From contig JAKLIM010000113.1 of the NCBI GenBank assembly GCA_022709605.1, positions 1-9,852 on the forward strand: a DNA stretch of 9,852 bases, in the 5' to 3' direction. Positions 7,251 through 9,852 of this stretch are shown one piece after another. The notes beneath the pieces are model-generated. The model made no database searches. It was not told where the DNA came from and saw only the letters and a list, made by a program, of their open reading frames with translations. The first letter of the stretch is position 1; each line of letters starts with the position of its first letter. Position numbers and translations under genes: made by a program. This DNA comes from Bacteroidota bacterium. GTDB lineage: Bacteria; Bacteroidota; Bacteroidia; Bacteroidales; Paludibacteraceae.

Positions 7251-7338
7251 CATTAATTTTTCCATACATTGGCACATTATAATATTGGCAAATTGGCAAA
7301 TTATAATATTCGTAAATTAAATAATTAGCTCATTCTCA
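7251..7338. repeat. Octamer array NATTNNNN running into the dapL stop codon
   Basis: After a 4-bp phase shift an 8-bp period resumes. From 7267 the units CATTGGCA, CATTATAA, TATTGGCA, AATTGGCA, AATTATAA, TATTCGTA, AATTAAAT, AATTAGCT and CATTCTCA follow without a gap, each with ATT at positions 2-4. The last unit (7331-7338) contains the TGA stop of dapL. The 11-mer ATTATAATATT occurs twice, exactly 24 bp apart. Confidence 0.85.
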
Positions 7339-8562
7339 AATTTTTCCCCTTATCCTGTCCATGGCCTTCAATGTTCCTTCGCGACTACTGAAACCGGTAA
7401 ATCGCATAAATCCTTCGCCTGAATTGCCAAAAACCACACCCGGAGTTCCCACAATTTGAAATTCGTACAAAAGTTGCTGAAAAAACTTCCACGAAGGTTG
7501 ATTATCGGGAGTTTTAAACCAAACATACGGTGAACTTACTCCTCCATAGACTTCGAGTCCACCTGCTATTAATTCTTTTCGAATAATGGAGGCATTTTGC
7601 AAATAATAATTGATTAATTCCTGCACTTCGGCTTTTCCTTTGGGTGAATAAATAGCCTCAGCACCACGCTGCACAACATACGAAACGCCGTTGGTATAAT
7701 TTGCATTTCTCCTACCCCAAAGTTTAATCAACTGAACCTGTTCGCCCATTTTTGAATAAACCACCAATTCGGGTGGAAAAACGGAGAAACCGCAGCGAAG
7801 TCCTGTAAATCCGGCTGTTTTGGAATAACTTCTTATTTCAATCGCTACTTTTTTTGCGCCCTTAATTTCATAAATACTACGTGGCACATCCGGTTCGGTA
7901 ACATAAGACTGATAAGCCGCATCATAAATAATTATACTATCGTGAGCGATGGCATAATCAACCCAACGTTTCAATTCAGTTTTTGTAAGTGACGTTCCGG
8001 TTGGATTATTTGGATTACATAAGTAAATTATATCTACTTTTTCGTCGGGCAATTCAGGAATAAAAGCTGTTTCCTCAGTACATTTCAGGTAAACTATATT
8101 ACTCCATTTCATATCATCATTAAGTACACCTGCCCTACCGCTCATTATGGTAGCATTTTCGTAAACCGGATAAACCGGATCGGAAATCGCAATAATATTA
8201 TCACGGCCAAGTATATGACCAATATTTCCGATATCAGATTTTGCACCGTCATTAATAAAAACACTGTCTTTTGCCAGGTTTACTCCAATTTTCCGATATT
8301 CCTTAAGAATTTTTTCAATCAGAAAATCGTAGCCCTGAGGAGGACTATAACCTCGAAAAGTTGCCTGTTGACTCATTTCATCTATGGCATTATGCATAGC
8401 CTGAACTACTTCGTTTGGCAATGGACGGGTTACATCGCCAACCCCGAGACGTATAATATTTGAATTTGGATGTAGTAATTTATAGGCGTTAACACGTTTC
8501 TCTATCTCATCGAAACAGTAGATTTCAGGAGTTTTTAAATAATTCTCATTCGCTAATGCCAT
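7336..8562 (-). CDS. dapL: LL-diaminopimelate aminotransferase
   Basis: This PLP enzyme converts tetrahydrodipicolinate directly to LL-diaminopimelate using glutamate, a short route to lysine and to meso-diaminopimelate for peptidoglycan that bypasses the succinylated intermediates. It is a fold-type I class I/II aminotransferase of 408 residues, the usual DapL length. Visible family marks are the N-terminal IIRLGVGDVTRPLP (36-49), FRGYSPPQGY (69-78), the PLP contacts CNPNNPTGT (182-190) and YDAAYQSY (213-220), the Schiff-base lysine K248 in SYSKTAGFTGLRCG (245-258), and the C-terminal MRFTGFSSRE (386-395) with the substrate arginine. The ATG at 8560-8562 lies 3 bp after an inverted repeat, with no Shine-Dalgarno motif. 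The stop TGA sits in the register of the octamer array that fills the gap to glmS. The upstream oxidoreductase is 180 bp away, so dapL probably has its own promoter in that gap. No dapF, dapA or dapB lies in the window. Confidence 0.96.
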   Translation of the reverse strand: MALANENYLKTPEIYCFDEIEKRVNAYKLLHPNSNIIRLGVGDVTRPLPNEVVQAMHNAIDEMSQQATFRGYSPPQGYDFLIEKILKEYRKIGVNLAKDSVFINDGAKSDIGNIGHILGRDNIIAISDPVYPVYENATIMSGRAGVLNDDMKWSNIVYLKCTEETAFIPELPDEKVDIIYLCNPNNPTGTSLTKTELKRWVDYAIAHDSIIIYDAAYQSYVTEPDVPRSIYEIKGAKKVAIEIRSYSKTAGFTGLRCGFSVFPPELVVYSKMGEQVQLIKLWGRRNANYTNGVSYVVQRGAEAIYSPKGKAEVQELINYYLQNASIIRKELIAGGLEVYGGVSSPYVWFKTPDNQPSWKFFQQLLYEFQIVGTPGVVFGNSGEGFMRFTGFSSREGTLKAMDRIRGKI

Positions 8563-8565
8563 AAC

Positions 8566-8582
8566 TTGAATTGTTAATTCAA
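8566..8582. repeat. Inverted repeat TTGAATT-GTT-AATTCAA before dapL
   Basis: Perfect 7-bp arms flank a 3-bp centre, 3 bp upstream of the dapL ATG. In the mRNA the hairpin would sit over the ribosome contact region. It could be an operator half-site pair or chance in AT-rich DNA. Confidence 0.45.
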
Positions 8583-8638
8583 AAAAGTTCTTTTTTTGTT
8601 TCTAACAGACTGCAAAATTGCGTTTTTTTTTTGAAAAA

Positions 8639-8654
8639 TGAAAATTAATTTTCA
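8639..8654. repeat. Perfect 16-bp palindrome TGAAAATTAATTTTCA
   Basis: An exact 16-bp palindrome lies in the 180-bp gap between the oxidoreductase and dapL, 77 bp upstream of the dapL start. Its position suits an operator in the dapL promoter region, but the sequence is all A/T except its ends, so chance is not excluded. The rest of this gap is AT-rich with no gene or clear promoter that I can see. Confidence 0.4.
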
Positions 8655-8742
8655 ACAAACTCAGGTAATAAATATGCAGATTTTTCAATTTCTATTCTTT
8701 TAAAAAAATAAAATTGTAAATTACATAAAAAGCCAAAATATT

Positions 8743-9738
8743 CTACAAATCTAAATTAACTATTGTCCGCCCTTTCAATTTCGAATTTAAAATATCATGT
8801 AAAGTATCAACAACTTCATTTAAAGATATTTCGGTATAAATTTCCATTAAGTTTGTTGGTTTCCATTGCTGCGAAAGCAAATCCCATAATGATTTACGTA
8901 GCGGCATTGGGTAATTCTGTGCTGAAATACCAATCAGAGAAATGCCCCTTAAAATAAACGGAAAAACCGAAAGATTTAACTGTGTTGACGAAACACTACC
9001 ACAGGTTGTAACAGCTCCAAGAGGTGATAAAGATTTTATTATGTTCTCTAAAATCGGACCACCAACTGTATCAATTCCACCTGCAAAACGGGCGGAAGAA
9101 ACAGGTTTTGAGTCTGTTACCTGAAAGTCATTTCTTGGAATAATTTCAGAAGCACCTAAGTTTTTCAAATATTCATATTCCGACTCTTTACCAGAAACAG
9201 CTACAACCTGATAACCCAATTGTGATAATATTGAAACAGCCACAGAACCGACTCCACCTGTAGCACCTGACACAACTATTTTACCATCAGCAGGTTTAAC
9301 AAGTTCCGAGAGTCGACGAACTGAAATTCCGGCGGTAAAACCTGCTGTACCAATGATCATGGATTCTTTTAATGAAAGATTTTCGGGAAGCAAAATAACC
9401 CATTCGGCTGGAACACAAATGTATTGACCAAATCCACCGGGTGTATTCATTCCCAAATCGTAACCTGTTACAATAACTTCATCGCCCGGTTTGAAATCTG
9501 TAACATTCGATTGGACAACAATTCCTGCCGCATCAATACCAGAAGTATGCGGATATTTTTTGGTAACTCCTTTATTGCCGGAAGCTGACAAAGCATCTTT
9601 ATAATTTATTGAAGAATACTTTACTTTGATCAACACATCATTCGAAGGTAAATCCCGGGTATTCAACATTTTGATTTCAGAAACAAATTTACCCTCAATT
9701 TCTTCTGTAACTATCGATTTGTAATTGATATTTTCCAT
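8743..9738 (-). CDS. YhdH/YhfP-family NADPH-dependent oxidoreductase (quinone/acrylyl-CoA reductase type)
   Basis: This is a zinc-free medium-chain dehydrogenase/reductase of 331 residues. Members reduce quinones, enones or acrylyl-CoA (AcuI) with NADPH; the substrate here cannot be told from sequence. The GroES-like N-terminal domain has YSSINYKDALSASG (41-54), the stretch GIDAAGIV (67-74) and GYDLGMNTPGGFGQYICVPA (92-111). It is joined by GTAGFTAGISV (130-140) to a Rossmann domain with the loop SGATGGVGSVAV (157-168), then GGIDTVGG (220-227) and PFILRGISLIGI (260-271). The zinc-ligand cysteines of alcohol dehydrogenases are absent, as expected. The frame extends upstream to a TTG at 9786, but the added residues are encoded by a hairpin and a T-run and match no family start; ATG 9738 (MENINYKSIV) is chosen. 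A terminator-like hairpin lies 13 bp or more upstream, leaving almost no room for a separate promoter. dapL follows on the same strand after 180 bp. Confidence 0.9.
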   Translation of the reverse strand: MENINYKSIVTEEIEGKFVSEIKMLNTRDLPSNDVLIKVKYSSINYKDALSASGNKGVTKKYPHTSGIDAAGIVVQSNVTDFKPGDEVIVTGYDLGMNTPGGFGQYICVPAEWVILLPENLSLKESMIIGTAGFTAGISVRRLSELVKPADGKIVVSGATGGVGSVAVSILSQLGYQVVAVSGKESEYEYLKNLGASEIIPRNDFQVTDSKPVSSARFAGGIDTVGGPILENIIKSLSPLGAVTTCGSVSSTQLNLSVFPFILRGISLIGISAQNYPMPLRKSLWDLLSQQWKPTNLMEIYTEISLNEVVDTLHDILNSKLKGRTIVNLDL

Positions 9739-9751
9739 AAAAAAAACTACA

Positions 9752-9788
9752 TAAAAAAACAAAAACGTTGAAGCCGAGCACCTCAACG
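9752..9788 (-). terminator. Terminator-like hairpin upstream of the oxidoreductase
   Basis: On the - strand CGTTGAGG (9788-9781) pairs with CTTCAACG (9773-9766) in an 8-bp stem with one G-U pair and a 7-nt loop. TTTTTGTTTTTTT follows. It most simply ends a - strand gene lying beyond the right edge. The U-run ends 13 bp before the oxidoreductase ATG, so it could instead be read through or act as an attenuator for that gene. Confidence 0.8.
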
Positions 9789-9852
9789 ATTTAAGTTATG
9801 TTAATAACAATTGTTTGAAAATACGTATATTCATCCAATTTGTAATCCTATT

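Noticed and set aside
7085..7335. glmS ribozyme or other riboswitch upstream of glmS
   Set aside because: The spacer is filled by 7- and 8-bp repeats and shows none of the conserved core expected. The ribozyme is known from Firmicutes.
7161..7338. CRISPR array
   Set aside because: The period is 8 bp with no spacers of 25 bp or more, and there are no cas genes.
9739..9786. Upstream extension of the oxidoreductase from a TTG at 9786
   Set aside because: The extra residues are encoded by a hairpin and a T-run and do not match YhdH/YhfP family starts.
9796..9852. Possible C-terminal tail of a - strand gene entering from the right edge (18 codons then TAA)
   Set aside because: It is open to the edge and ends 7 bp before a terminator hairpin, which fits, but 57 bp of AT-rich DNA is too short to support a coding call.

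Overview
The window looks like a chromosomal housekeeping stretch from a member of the Bacteroidota, probably an environmental Bacteroidales/Marinilabiliales-type genome. The evidence is AT-rich DNA, poor Shine-Dalgarno signals with A-rich leaders before the start codons, lysine synthesis through LL-diaminopimelate aminotransferase, and an unusually long PurF-family protein next to glmS. The assignment below phylum level is inference. I see no tRNA, rRNA, CRISPR array, insertion sequence, phage gene, defence gene or broken gene.

Layout. Two genes on the + strand occupy the left third: nadE (107-1999) and an MscS-family mechanosensitive channel (2093-3163). They meet, tail to tail, a run of four genes on the - strand, at a bidirectional terminator (3187-3225). 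Read in their direction of transcription from right to left, the - strand genes are a YhdH/YhfP-type oxidoreductase (8743-9738), dapL (7336-8562), glmS (5243-7084) and a PurF-like amidotransferase (3232-5031). glmS has its own terminator (5194-5227), so the PurF-like gene probably has its own promoter. A third terminator-like hairpin lies just upstream of the oxidoreductase (9752-9788).

How the genes relate. There is no single pathway. nadE (NAD+), glmS (amino sugars for the cell wall) and the PurF-like protein all take ammonia from glutamine, and dapL makes meso-diaminopimelate precursor for peptidoglycan and lysine. The shared theme is nitrogen assimilation and envelope building. The channel protects against osmotic downshock, and the oxidoreductase reduces an enone, a quinone or acrylyl-CoA.

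The most unusual content lies between the genes. Four of the intergenic stretches are filled with degenerate tandem repeats of 7, 8 or 9 bp. The unit sequences differ between sites but keep a strict short period, and some units recur at distant sites. One array runs in register into the stop codon of dapL. The region upstream of the PurF-like gene is also a large inverted repeat. I found no hidden new gene system. The repeat arrays and the divergent PurF-like enzyme are the points worth a second look.
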